From NCBI GenBank assembly GCA_026545765.1, contig CM048841.1:63103608-63167607 (forward strand): DNA of 64,000 nucleotides, written 5' to 3'. This document shows positions 9,471 through 21,568 of this stretch, one piece after another. This DNA comes from Plantago major. Lineage: Eukaryota; Streptophyta; Magnoliopsida; Lamiales; Plantaginaceae. Both the position numbers and the translations under genes were made by a program. Each line of letters starts with the position of its first letter. Within the stretch, counting starts at the first letter, position 1. The notes under the pieces are model-generated. The model had not been told where the DNA came from and did no database searches. It saw only the letters and a program-made list of their open reading frames with translations.

Positions 9471-10111
9471 TTGGATTGTACGGCTTTTCGTCAGAACACT
9501 TCTTCCTTTTATAGTAATGGTCGGTTCGGAGTCTATGTCCGGATGGTTGTCGAGTGGCATAACATCAACACCTTCGTGTGTAATCAAGTCGGGTGGTTCC
9601 TCAATGTCTCGGGAATCTTCCGGGGTCGAATGATGCCGAGGATGATGAAGTGAAGTTACTCAGATATCCATTCGCCCGGATCTTCGGATCCGTAATCCAT
9701 AACCATTGACGCGCTTGGCACTTGAACTTCCTGCCCAATATCTTTCAAGTACAACAGTATCTCCTCGAATCGTCGGGCTAGTCTTCTTTCTCCGGGGCTG
9801 TGGTTGATGGTCACGACTTTAGCCCCGGAGAGGTAGACTAGCCGGAGGGTTCGGGGATCTCTACATATCCGCTCTTGATCCTTGGCAAGTCCGAGTTATC
9901 CCACATTGGTTCCATATCCGGGGGGTGAAAAGTCGGCAACATTGTTTTGGTAGAAACCCTTCCAGTATATCGAGGTCCGGTGTGGGATTCGCCCGACATG
10001 TTGGGAGGCTTTCTATCAAGCCTGTTGTGTTGAGTTGTTCGTCGTTCAGATAAACTAGCCTTTGTAACTAACTTGCTTAGGAAGTTGTCTGGATTGCCTC
10101 TAAGGTCTCGT

Positions 10112-10600
10112 GTCCGAGCAGTTCGGTTCCGTTGGTGAATTTGTTCCAAAATTGAAGGCTCGATGGAGCTACTCGCAATTTTGGAATGGAGTCCCCGACA
10201 GTGCCGGACTTGTTGGGAGTCGGGTCAGTGGGGGCCTCCGGAAGTATCCTTAATGGTAAGTCATTCAGTGCATCCATAAGGGCCCTTGTCCGAGCAGTTC
10301 GGTTCCGTTGGTGACTTCGCTCCAGAATTGAAGTCTCGAGAGGGCTACGTGTAATTCTGGAAAGGAGTCCCCGACACTGCCGGTCTTGTTGGGATCCGGG
10401 CCAGTGGGGGCTCCAGAAGTATCCTTTTTGGCTTACCCTGAAGGTTCTTTGTCCGAGCAGGTCGACTTTGCTGGTGGCTTCATTCCAGAATTGAAGGCTC
10501 GAGGGAGCTCCTGCAATTCTGGAACAGAGTTCCTGACAATGCCGGTCTCGTTGGGATTCGGACCAATGGGGTTCTCGGGAGTGACTTATATCATTACGGC
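10112..10600 (+). repeat. Tandem repeat, ~3 units of about 163-176 bases
   Basis: Units begin at TGTCCGAGCA near 10111, 10287 and 10450. Each contains CCAGAATTGAAG-type and GTTGGGA...CAGTGGGG blocks in the same order. Identity between units is moderate. They sit between integrase and the second opposite-strand promoter, a position known in Tat elements to breed satellite repeats. Frames crossing the repeat are treated as non-coding because unit lengths are not multiples of three throughout. Confidence 0.8.
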
Positions 10601-11156
10601 TATCCGGGAGGTCCCCTTCCAGATACTTTAGCAATCTAAAAGATTCATTTATAGTATCTGGTAGGAGATGATCCGGATTGTTGTGGCGATACTTGCTTGC
10701 TTCGGAGTTAGCTCACAGAAGTAGAGTCAAGCATGCTCGAACTTGGCTTGGTTCGGTAGAATAAGATTAAATACGAAGCTCCTTTGTAAGGGTAGGAAAG
10801 GACTAGACTAGGTATCTGTCTTTGTAAGCTTGATTAGGGCTCTTCGAATCCTGGCTTTGTAATTCTGTACTCTCTGTGATAATAAAATTGTGCTTGCTTT
10901 TCATTGTTTGCTTCTGTTTCATCGTGTCGATCCGATTCGGAGATGTGTACGATTTAGAGTCGAAATGAGCAGCTAAATGTTTCCCTTCCTGACTTATTCG
11001 AACTATAAGGTCCGAAGGACTCCATCTTAGAAAATGTTTTATGAAATCAAAGTTGTATTGACTTGATGGAAATCGAATTACAACTTGAGGGCTTCGAAGC
11101 CTTTTTCAGAAACACAAAAAACAGTTAAGGGTGACAGTCGTTGCCACTCTCCTTTT
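10601..11156. other. Spacer between tandem repeats and integrase end of Tat I
   Basis: No gene or clear repeat. It lies directly downstream of the integrase C-terminus in element sense and probably forms part of the 3' untranslated region. Confidence 0.4.
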
Positions 11157-14100
11157 CTAAGTATAGAACTTCTGGAGATTCTTGGCATTCCAAGTTCTCT
11201 TCAAGGCTTGCCCTTGGTCATCTTCTAGTTCAAAGCTTCCATTGTGTCTTGCGCCAGTAACCTTGTATGGTCCTTCCCACTTGGGCTTGAGTTTCCCAAC
11301 ATGACTCAGTATACCGGCTCTTCTAAGGACTAAGTCTCCAACTTGTATATCTTTCGGAAAGACACGCTTGTTGTAGGCTCGAGCAGTCAAAGCTTGGTAT
11401 CGGAGGACGTTGGCCAGTGCCCTATCTCGTTTGTCTTCGAGGAGTTCGAGGTCATAGCTCCTCGCTACGTCATTATCTCCTGGGTTGTACTGGTGGATTC
11501 TCTGGGTGGCCACCACTATTTCCGAAGGAATGACTGGCTCAGATCCATAGACAAGAGAAAAGGGGGTCTCCTGTGTGGCAGTCCGAGCCGTTATCCTATG
11601 TGCCCAAAGAGCCGCATCGAGGTCATCTGCCCAATTATCTTGGGAAGTTCTCAATCTTTTCTCCAAAATCTTGACAATGGTCTTGTTGGTGGCTTCCACT
11701 TGTCCATTGGCTTGGGGGTGGCCAAAGGAAGTGAAGCGCTATTCTATCTTGAAGGATTGAAGCCATTCCTTCAGTCTTGTCGAAAAATGCTCCATTAGGC
11801 GACACGATTCGGGGAAGTCCGAAACGGCAGATGATTTTCTTCCAGATGAATGTCCGAACTCTGCTCTCCGTGATGGTTGATACTGCCTCCGCCTCGACCC
11901 ATTTAGTGAAATACTCCACTGCTACGATCAAGAACTTCTTCTGATGTGTTCCGCGTGGAAAAGGACCAACTATGTCTATGCCCCATTGGTCAAATGGACA
12001 CGCTATGATTGACGGAATCATAGGGTTGGTCGGCGGTGAGGTATGTTGGCATAGTATTGGCAGTCTTCACAGGTGCGGGCGAAGTTGGCGGCATCAGCGT
12101 CAATAGTTGGCCAGTAGTATCCTTGTCTTAAGATCTTTTGCGCCAAGGTTCTTCCTCCAGAATGACTTCCACAACTGCCAGCATGGATTTCTTCCATCGC
12201 AGTTTTTGCTTCTTGGGGATCTAAGCATCTCATATGAGTGCCGGTGAACGATTTTTTGTAAAGGTCCTCTTCCAAGATAAAATATATGTTGGCACGGCAT
12301 AGGATCTTTCTTGCTTCTCTAGGATCCGAAGGTAGAGTACCATCCTTGAGGTAACGGAATATATCAGTCATCTAGTTTCTTTCTGTGCTCAAGAGGAATA
12401 CTTGTCCATTGGAGTTTGCCAAGGAGGATTCCGCGCGGGTCATTAGGATGACACTTCTCGTGTCCAGAGCCCCTAAGGCTGAGGCGTACTTTGAGAGGGC
12501 GTCGGCTTTCTCATTCCATTCTCTATGGAATTGTTCAAGAGTAAATTCTTCCAAGTGCTTAACCTCTTCCTTGAGAAGCTCCAAGTATTTGATCATGTTA
12601 GGTCCTTTTGGTGGCAAAGGATCCAGAGAATTGGGATTGCAAAAGTTGTGAATCTGTGTAGGCCTTGATTCTTTTCACTTGAAGAGCTCTCGCCATCCTT
12701 AAGCCGGTGATGAGCGCTTCGTATTCGGCCTCATTGTTTGTCACCTTGAAATTAAGGGTGATGGCGTACTCTAGCTTGGCTCCTTCAGGACTTTCAAGAA
12801 GGATTCCTATTCCTCCCAATCGCCTAGTGGAGGATCCATCCACTTGTAAGGTCCAACAATCTTTGTTTCCTATCTCGCCTTCCGCATTAGTAGTGGGCAT
12901 CTTCTCATTCTCCTGCTTCTTGTCGGAAGATGCAGGCGCTGAGGTGTTGGGTTCTTCCTCTAAGAGAAACATGTGCCTTACTCTCAGTGAATCATCCATG
13001 GGTTGCTGATACTTGGTCAAAAGCTGGAAATCATGTTCGTGTATTTCTTCCGCTTCTTCTTTCCCCTTTGAATCTTTGTTCTGGACAATCATGACATGAT
13101 TGACATTCTTTTGGAAACTGTTGATCTCTTCCTCTGCTTTCTCTGGATAATCCACCAGGAAGTCGGCAAAAACTTGTGCTTTTTTGGCAGATGGGGCCTG
13201 ATACCCAATGTCATATTCACTCAACTCGATAGCCCATTTGGACAGGCGTCCTAACTGGTCTGGTTTGCCTAGAACGTGTTTGAGTGGCTCGTTTGTGAGG
13301 ATCACAATTCGATGAGACTTGAAGTATGGCTTCAGTCATCGTGCGGTGTATACCAGTGCGAAGGCGAGCTTCTCAATCTTAACATATCTGGCCTCAGAGC
13401 CCGCGAGGGCTTTGCTCAGGTAATAGATCAGTAAATGCTCGTTGCCTTGTATCCGCACCAGTACTGCACTTATTGCCTCATCAGTGGTAGCCAGATAAAG
13501 GTAGAGGGGTTCAGCCTCTAGTGGTTTAGACAAGAGGGGTGGTGAGAGGAGGTACTTTTTCAAATTTTCTAGGGCCTCTTCACATTCCTTTGTCCATTCA
13601 AACTTGTTTCCTTTCCTTAGAATCTTGAAGAAAGGTAAGTTCTTCTCGGCGGATTTTGAGATGAAACGGCTCAACGCCATCACCTTTCCCAGAAGCTTCT
13701 GAACTTCGTTGATGGTTTTTGGCTGTGGTAGATCTAGGATCGCCTTTATTTTCTCTGGGTTAGCACTAATGCCTCTTTCCGTGACCATGTAGCCAAGGAA
13801 CTTTCCTCCTTTTACTCCAAACGTACATTTTTCAGGGTTCAGCTTCATTCCGTATTTCCGAAGGATGGAGAAACAATTATTGAGATGTTCAATGTGCTCC
13901 TCTTCAGTTTTGCTTTTCACAAGCATGTCATCCACGTAGACTTCCATGGTTTTACCCAACTCTTCTTTGAACATCTTATTCACCAACCGTTGGTACGTGG
14001 CTCCTGCGTTTTTGAGGCCAAAAGGCATGACTTTGAAACAGTAGACTCCTCCCGCCGCAAAGAAGGCTGTCTTTTTTATGTCTTCTTAAGCCATCCTGAT
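11157..14100 (-). pseudogene. Tat I pol: RT, RNase H, second RNase H-like domain, integrase (broken)
   Basis: In element sense: the RT palm with YVDDM (about 13930-13945) and MPFGLKNAGATYQ upstream; the gypsy RNase H with VLVRIQGN and YYLSKALAGSEARY; a second RNase H-like domain with LQVDGSSTRRLGG and NNEAEYEALITGL (about 12650-12870), a hallmark of Tat elements; an integrase zinc-binding region with CGSHSGG and CEDCQYY (about 12040-12300); an integrase core with WGIDIVGPFPRG (about 11950); and a C-terminal domain with KLKPKWEGPYKV up to 11160. These would copy and insert the element. The frame is interrupted at several places, so this copy is probably not autonomous. Confidence 0.9.
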
Positions 14101-17100
14101 CTGGTAGAAGCCTTGATATGCGTCCATGAAACTTAGGAGCGCACATCCTGCGGTAGAATCAACCAGTTGGTCTATGCGTGGTAATGGATAAGGATCCTTT
14201 GGACAAAATTTGTTGAGTCTGGTGAAGTCGTTGCACATTCTCCACTTTCCCGGAGCTTTTTCCACCAAGACCACGTTACAAACCCAGTCAGAGTATCTGA
14301 CTTCTTCAATATGTCCTGCTTTCATTAGCTTGTCCACCTCTCCTGCTATGATAGCGTCCTCAACTGGTCCAAAGTCCTTCCTCTTTTGCCGGATGTGCTT
14401 TACCGTCGGGTCCATGTTCAGACGGTGAACTGCGATCCTCGGGTCTATCCCTTTGAGATCATCTGTGCTCCAGGAAAAGATATCACGATTGTCGCGAAGG
14501 CAAGTGACGAGCTTCATCTCTACTTCTGTGCTCATCTCCGTCCCAATGCGCGTTGTCTTCTCCATGTTTCCTTCAATCAATTGAACCTCTTTTAAGGCTT
14601 CATGAGGTTCTATCCTGGCCATTTTGGGGAACTTTTCTTTGAGCGACCCAATACCAATCTCTTCTTTCGGGGGAGTTGGAGTTGTGGAAGAGTGGCTTCT
14701 GGGGATCTTAGCGACCGACAGGACGGGTGTTGTGGCCCCTCTGGTCGACATGATGTAGCATTCCCAGGCTTCTCTAACGTTACCTACTTCCTCACCCACG
14801 CCATTTGGGGTTGGGAACTTTACCCTGTTGTGTAGGGGAGAAGCAATTGCCCTAAATTGGTTACGTCCCGGGTGGCCCAGGATCACGTTATAATCGAATG
14901 TGCTGTTGACCACCACAAAGAGGATTGTCTTGGTCACCCCTGTCGGAAAGGTGCCCATAGAGACTTGTAGTGGTATACTTCCAATTGGGCATACTATAGA
15001 TCCTCCAAAACCCACCAATGAAGTATAGACTCGTCCAAATTGTATCGGTCCTAAGTGCATTTGCGCCACGGTCCTTTTGGATATGACATTGGAAGAACTT
15101 CCTGTGTTGACTAGTACTTTGTTGACCTTGTAAGTGGCAATCACCAAAGAGACAACCAAAGGAACGTCGGGGTCCTTGAGATCTCCTCCGCCAGACGTTG
15201 GTGGAGGGATTTCGCTATCATCAAAGGTGATGGCGTTTGTGCCCTTCAGGGCTGAAGGAGCATAAGCTCTATCGTTATTTCTCAAGTGCTGCGCGGTTCT
15301 TTCCCTTGCATTTCGGCTATCTCCCCCGGTTGGTCCTCCTGCAATAGCGTTGATAACTCCACTGTAAGGGAGGTTCTCCATTTCTATATCATCGCGGTAC
15401 TCTTGGTACCTTCGGGCATGCCGAGGTGGGATTTCTGCTGGAGGTGGTGGTAAAGATCTTGTCGGAGGTTCTGGACCATGCTCCTCTCTTCTCTGCTCAT
15501 TCTTTCTATGTCTGGAGGGTTCTTCCTCACCCATGGGTTCTTTCAACTTCCCACTTCTTACTAGTCTTTCGATTTCTGTCTTCAACTGTATGCAATCCTC
15601 AGTCGGATGACCTTTCTGCTTATGAAACCTACAGTATTCCTTGGAAGTTTTGCTCTTCTTGTTATCCCTTGTAGGTTTTGGCCATTGTATATCCAAGTCC
15701 TTCTCAACGATAGAGGCCAAGATGTCGGATCTTGGTCTGTTGAGGCGAGTGTACTCGGCGTATCTCCTTGGTGGAGTCCTTTCTCTACGGAACTCTCTCT
15801 TGTCCCTAAGCTCCCTTTTCTGTTCGAACTTTCCCTGACGAGGAGGAGGTTCTTGTCGTACTTGCTCTTTCCCCTTTCTTATCCCTGCTCTTATCGGGAC
15901 ATTTCGTCGGTACTCTTCTGCATACAAGACTCCTTCGCAAATATCCTCCAAGTACTTTTCAGTGGTGATTTCTTCGTTGAAAAGCTTTCTTCTGAGCTCA
16001 TCATTATAGGTGTTCGCATACAGGTGTCGGACCCGTTCTTTGATGCTATGAGGTTCTACCTGTCGTACTTCAGCGTTGAAGCGGTCGAGAAAGGTCCTAA
16101 GGTCATCATGCTCCTTCTGGATTATGCCTGCCAGGTGCTCAACTGACCTCTTTCTTTTCTTTGCTTTCTCGAACCTCTTTAAGAAAAGGGAAGCAACATC
16201 TGCATAAGATTTGATGGAACCATTAGGCAATGAGGTCCACCAATCCATTGCTTCCCCAAAGAGTGTTGTGGAGAAGTTGAGAGCTTTCATGTTGTCATTA
16301 AGCCCGTTGCTTTCCATCTTACTTTCATACCTAGTAAGGTGCCCCACAGGACAAGTATCTCCATAATAGTGCTCCAGGTTTGGGATAACGAAGTCGGGGC
16401 GCTTCCTTTCTCTTCTGATCTGATCGCACAGAGGGTTGGGAGTTTTAACTACCACCTTCTCATGTGCTTTGACCATCTTGCTCAGGGTGGCGATTTGTGT
16501 TTCCAGAGCCTTTTGCTGAAGGTAAATCTGCTCGGCTGTTAACTTCTCACCAGTCCTGGGGTTGATGGCTACATCTGGAGGAAGATCACCAATTGGAACT
16601 ATTGGGATGCTTTCCGCCATATGGTCTCTTGGTGCTCATTGTGGAGCTCCTTGCCGACTAATTCCCACTTCATCTATTCGTGGTGCTTCTGGACTTCTCC
16701 CTCGTTGTTCATGAGAAGCAGCGGCTCTTCTATTGAGAAGATGTCTCAGATCTTCTGGTTGAGCTTGTTCCTCGAGCCTTTGTTGGATAGGACGATACTC
16801 ATTCCTTGACTGTGCGGGTTCAGCTTGCCTTGGGATTGGTGTAGGCGGGGTGGGCTGAGGAGGCTGGAGGTTTTTCGATCCAAAGCATCCCTGAATAGTA
16901 GTGAGTAAGAGGCCAAACTGATTCTCATCCATCCCGAACTCACTGGGACGAATGATCTGCCCATTTGGAAGGGTAAAGTTTCTTCCTGGAGGAGGACCAT
17001 GTGTTCCTGACGGAGGAATCTGTCCTTCGACTCCAATCACCTGGGTCCTTACTGGCGGATTTGCAATTCCTTCCTCTTCACATGAGAGACTAGCAGTATG

Positions 17101-17244
17101 ACCATCGCTAGGATAATCCGTTGCATCTCTTGGAGGAACTCTTGCTACTCTGTTTCTCCTAGTAAGAGGTCCGTCCCTTAGTCGTGGAGCAGGTGTACCA
17201 ATTGCAGTGGCGGTGGTTCTTGCGGACCTTCTTGTTCTTGCCAT
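14086..17244 (-). pseudogene. Tat I gag, protease and start of RT
   Basis: The first part (17244-16636, 202 residues, MARTRRSART start, Pro/Arg-rich) lies just after the PBS. The long part (16620-14086, 844 residues) has a retrotransposon gag domain at about residues 100-230 (ALNFSTTLFGEAMDWWTSLP), a zinc-knuckle-like CRFHKQKGHPTEDC near 15600-15640, an aspartic-protease region near 15050-15130, and the RT fingers (WRMCNDFTRLNKFCPKDPYP, near 14160-14240). Gag would form the particle and protease process it. gag-pol of this copy is broken overall. Confidence 0.88.
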
Positions 17245-17273
17245 TACTGAAGAGAACGGGACTTTTTGTTTTG

Positions 17274-17295
17274 ATTCCCACAGACGGCGCCAAAA
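17274..17295 (-). other. Tat I primer-binding site
   Basis: On the minus strand the LTR end is followed by TTTGGCGCCGTCTGTGGGAA. TGGCGCCGT matches the complement of the tRNA-Asp 3' end for its first nine bases only. This primer-site form is common in Tat-lineage elements. Confidence 0.75.
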
Positions 17296-18244
17296 TGTTG
17301 AGGGTGTAACTCCCCAAGTACTTAGATATTATTCAACTCCACTAATGAGTGCCAAGGTAAGAAGCTCCGTATGCGATAAGAGCCAATCCGTAAGAACCAG
17401 CGACCAACTACTTGGATAAAGACCTGCACAAGTGACTTGAGTGGGGGGGGGGGGGTTAGTACCCGGTTTGCTAAGCGTCAAACCGGTTAGAGACTTTACT
17501 CGAGAGTGACTGAAGATTTACTCTGTATAATACTCGGGATTAGGTTCGTGAAGTGACTTACCTCTTGTATGGTGATGTGTGCCTTATTTATAGGCTATCA
17601 TCAAAATGGGAGGTCTTGCTAGGATTGCGCCAAGTGTAGGGCTACGATTGAGCCACCAAGGCATGTCTTAGGCCCATAGCCCAATAATGATGCTTAGCCC
17701 ATGCCAATGTTGGGCTTTAGGGGTAGTTTAGTCATTATTGGGAGAGTTTTAGAGGATGTGACCAGATCTGCCGAGATCCCCGGTTCGGAGAGGTTGGTCC
17801 GGATGCCAGGTCCGGACCACATTGGGTTGTCGGATGAGGAAGTTATCCTAAGTCTGCCCATTACTTCTGACTCGGAGCCCAAGGTTCAGGATATCCTACT
17901 CTCTGGTGCCTGCCTGCTTGGTTACTTGTGAGACTTGTCCTGTCTGATCCGAATGTTCGTCCGTTTCGGAGGTCTTGGGTCGGAGAAAGTACTGTCCAAG
18001 CACTAAGTCTCCTTTCCCAGAGAGGCTCGGACCAAGGTGGGTCGAACCTGAGGTTCCTGGGTCGGACCTTAGTAGGCTCCAGATCCTTTTGCTCCTCTTT
18101 AAGGTGGTCCGGACCATGGTTGGTCAGCCCGAATCGGACCGTCGGATCGGACTAAAGTGTCTTGGATCCATGGGATGACTTAGGTCGCCTTAGAATTCGT
18201 TCCAAGGTCCTTTATGACGGATTGGACATATTTTCGTATCAACA
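17296..18244 (-). repeat. Tat I 5' LTR
   Basis: 949-base partner of 3660-4596, with about two dozen differences and a short length difference. It ends with TATCAACA before the CTCAT duplication. Confidence 0.93.
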
Positions 18245-20040
18245 CTCATAATTCTCAAACGTAATCCACTCTAAACCTAGCAGCCAGAAATTCGTCAGTC
18301 TTTGTCCATTCATCTCCGTTCTTTGCCCATCGATTTCGTTCGGTAAGCTTTTGACCTCAACCTTTGATTTCTTCGTCCCTATATCACTTTCTAACTAAAG
18401 AACGTTGTTCTTGGCTTCTACTTAGAATCAATTGCAAAGGTTTGAGAGTTTCGATCCGTTCGTTCGCATTCTAGCTTGCTTTCCTTCATCTTCGGGTAAG
18501 CATCGAATCTTCCTTTCCTCGTGTTTCTCAGTTCTGGGAGGTTTGGGTTACGTGATCATGTTGTTTCTTGATAATTTGAGTTGTTTTTTTTGGTGGCCAT
18601 AGTCGTACTCTGTTTTCTGTCCAGCATGCTCTGTTTTCTTGATTTCTGGTTAGTGTTTGGAGTGAAGTATAGTTGTTTTGAGTTTTGTACTTGATATTAG
18701 TAGTTATTAATTACGTGATTTGGTGCTTGCATAAAATTGAGTTCTTTAGAGTATAGTTTATTTTTTTCTAAGCATCCATGTAAATCCAGGAATATGTGAC
18801 TTCTCTGAATCTGATCCGCATGAATGTATTAGCATGCTCTGTTTTATGTTTTATGTTTTCTGTTTTGGTCTATGAACTGTTAGCGAAATTATTTGGCTGT
18901 GTCTGCAACTTCTGTGAACAAATTCCTTGTAGCCAAAGTGGTCTTTGAAGGAGCGGTGGTTAGAGTTCTGGTATCAACCCCACTACCCATTTTATTTTGT
19001 TTGTCTTCAGTTTGTTTTGTTTCTCATTCACAAAATTGTTAAAACTAATTAGATTAAATATTTAATTAATTGACAATCCTTTGGTTATTTACGCTTATGT
19101 TCTTGGTCGTTTTAGTTAAACTCGAGAGTCGTGGGTTTTAAAGGGGTACTTGGTTCTTATAGTTTTAGATTGATTTCTTTCAAGTCGGTACCTTATTCAG
19201 GAACTCCGTACTCTGAGATTTTACAAGGAACTTTTAAGGTGAGTGTTCTTAAACCGTTTACGAAAACCAAGGAAGTACTTGCTTGTATATGTATATGTAT
19301 TGCATCAAAGATTCTGACTCATTCTTTTCAAACATTGCATCAAAATTGATTTGGCATCGCTTCTGCTCAAATAAAAATATGTATATATTGTATATGATAT
19401 TGCTTCGATTGATTGATTGTTTTGGTCAAGTTTTCGGTTAGGGTATACTCATTGCATTTTCGGGCAGTGGTGACTGTCGATGTGTTTGTGGGTTGCTCTG
19501 GCTTACTTCTCTTTGACGCAAGGCAGGAGACGCTGAGGTCTTAGAGGTATTAGTGTACCACCCCGTACCATGGAGGGTATTTATTGATTAAGTGGAGAGA
19601 TAAGGGCTCGGATTGGGGTTATAAGGAGCGGCACCAACGAACGATTGATTGCATTGTTTGCTTCGTTATATATATGATTATTATTTTTGGATTGTGTTAT
19701 GAATTTCCTATTGATATGTTAATTCCCACTGTCACACACGAACATCACTGAGATTTTTGTCTCACACTCTTTCGTTTTCCTTCCTTGTAGATTCCGGAGT
19801 TTAGTGGAGGACCGAGTCGATGAGCGTTAAACAACTAGAGTGAGAGATGGGATATAAACTGGGATTTTGTACCTTTTAGCTTGTGAAAAACTTGTCTAAT
19901 TACCGCTGCTTTCAAAAACAGTGTCTTTCGCATGTCAATTATTAGATTTTGGCTTCTCAAAGTTTTTAGATTGTCTCTTCGTTATTGTTTTAACGCCCAT
20001 GTTCTTTTTAAAATTAGTGTAATTTTTTCGGGGCGTTACA
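18245..20040 (+). repeat. 3' LTR of the Tekay-like element, second part
   Basis: Resumes with the duplicated CTCAT and follows 774-2646 of the 5' LTR to the GGGCGTTACA end. It is slightly shorter than the 5' LTR. Confidence 0.9.
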
Positions 20041-21517
20041 ATGATAGTCTAGCTAATCTTTTATAGGATGTTAGGTCTCAAAATGTAATTTTTATTTTAT
20101 GAAGAGAAGACCAAGAAGAAGACATCCAGCAGAACAAGTTCAACGACATTGAAGATTTGAAGACTGCACAAGATTATTGAAATGGTTTCTGAGATACGAT
20201 GTCGGATATCTTGAAGACAAATGGTCTTAAACAAAGTGTCACAAAAGATATCGAGAAACTAAAGGTCTCTCTAAAAACAAGGAAAGTGCCTACAGATATA
20301 CTTTCGGATACCTTGTGCTTAAACCACATTTACGAAAAAGAAATATATGTTGCAACAAAGTTGCTTCAATAAAGTGGTATCTGAAGTTGTGGAAAGGATG
20401 TGCAAAACTTGAGAAATCATCGATAAAGATCTACGATCTGATGCATAGTTCGTTGGCACTCTGGGACAAACTATAGTACAATGCATTAAATGCGGACGAG
20501 ATATGCATACAAACGGTAACCGAAGAAGAAGACAAACACCTTTCTGATCTATACGGATATCAATAGTATGAATTTGATTTAAGCCTAAAGGATACTACTC
20601 AAACGGCACTCAAATTCATCTATAAATATCAACACTTAGACTACTTGAGAAGACACCTTAGACACAACTTAAGAACACACTGAACATATACCCAGCTCGC
20701 TCTCTCAAAGCAAACTACTTATCCTCAAGCTTTCTGTTGCGGCCAAACCTCTTGATCTTAAGTAGCACTAAATTTCTAAGTGTCCTGATCCTAGCGAACC
20801 TTTGCTATTTGTGAAAGAGTTGAATCAAAGATCAAATATAAATTCATTCTCTTGAACAATTATCATAAGACTTGGAGTCGATAAAAGAACAAGATACCAT
20901 ACATTGAAAAGTGTATTAAGTATACTTGATTCACAGAGCTATCTGATTAACTGAATAAGTTAATAAAGAAGCTCATCTGACAACAAACCAAAAACCAACA
21001 CCATAACGGGCGTGGAGTACATGAAGTACTTAGTTTGGGAAACTAAGGAATAACTCCAAGGTTGTTGAGCACATGAAGTACTTAGCTTGGGAAGCTAAGG
21101 AACAACTCAAAAAGGTTACTAAGTATAGGAAGTACTTGGCTGTGAAAGCCGGGGAATAACTCAGGGGGAACATTTGGTTGGGAACCATTTGTTTAGGAAT
21201 CTTAGAATAGGATTATTTTAAGGGGAACTCAATTATCTGTTCTAGTGAATTCTAGGTCTTTGGAAGACCGAAGTGGATTAGTTGGAGGATTCATACCTCG
21301 GATACCACTATACTTTCTGTGTATTTTACATTTTTGTATTTACATTTCAGCAAATCACACACACACTCATTGTTTCTGCACTTATCTATCATAAGTCTTC
21401 CGAGCTCTTAATATAAGTATCAGATATCTTCACAGATATTCGAAATTATTTTATCGACAAAAGTTTAAAGACTATTCACCCCCTACGGTCTTATACTTTG
21501 TCGTTATACTGGACAAC
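20041..21517 (+). mobile_element. Right piece of the family A copia LTR
   Basis: Continues from 433. It matches 46966-48475: the 52-base tandem repeats with AAGTACTTAG (21015-21170), the GTATCAGATATCTTCAC block and the decayed hairpin before ACTGGAC. The 3' end is indistinct, near 21511-21517; AACG before the left end (288-291) and at about 21515-21518 may be what is left of a target duplication. Confidence 0.8.
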
Positions 21518-21568
21518 GAGCTGCTAAAACTATCACTGTAACATCGGCTAATCTGGACTCGACAATTT
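21518..21568. other. Short unassigned spacer between two copia insertions
   Basis: 51 bases between the solo-type LTR and the family A element. Its last five bases, AATTT (21564-21568), are duplicated at 37206-37210. Confidence 0.5.
21564..21568. repeat. Target-site duplication AATTT (mate at 37206-37210)
   Basis: Directly flanks the TGTTGG...CCTAACA ends of the minus-strand copia element on both sides. Confidence 0.85.

Larger units (their letters stand above)
3660..18244 (-). mobile_element. Tat I: Ty3/gypsy Tat-lineage LTR element with opposite-strand gene
   Basis: 14.6-kb element read on the minus strand. Order in its own sense: 5' LTR (18244-17296), PBS, gag-protease-RT, RNase H, second RNase H-like domain, integrase (to 11157), then a 6.5-kb 3' region, purine tract and 3' LTR (4596-3660). 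The second RNase H-like domain, the TGGCGCCGT primer site and the large region after integrase all point to the Tat lineage. The 3' region carries a spliced gene on the opposite strand. gag-pol is broken at roughly six places. LTRs are about 97-98 percent identical by eye, so the insertion is young, perhaps about a million years. Confidence 0.93.
434..20040 (+). mobile_element. Non-autonomous Tekay/Del-like gypsy LTR element, split by Tat I
   Basis: Two long LTRs (434-2646 and 3315-3659 plus 18245-20040) flank only about 670 bases of internal DNA with a PBS and a purine-rich tract but no gag or pol. The LTR start (TGTAAAACCCC), LTR end (GGGGCGTTACA), PBS two bases downstream and purine tract are those typical of the Tekay/Del chromovirus lineage. 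Such an element must rely on proteins from a coding relative, like other LARD-type elements. Its 3' LTR hosts the Tat I insertion, so it is older than Tat I. The LTRs differ by roughly 2-3 percent by eye, suggesting an insertion one to a few million years old. Confidence 0.85.

Noticed and set aside
10386-10631. 81-residue frame in the Tat I tandem repeats
   Set aside because: Unit lengths are not kept in frame and the frame is not seen in Tat III; treated as non-coding repeat.
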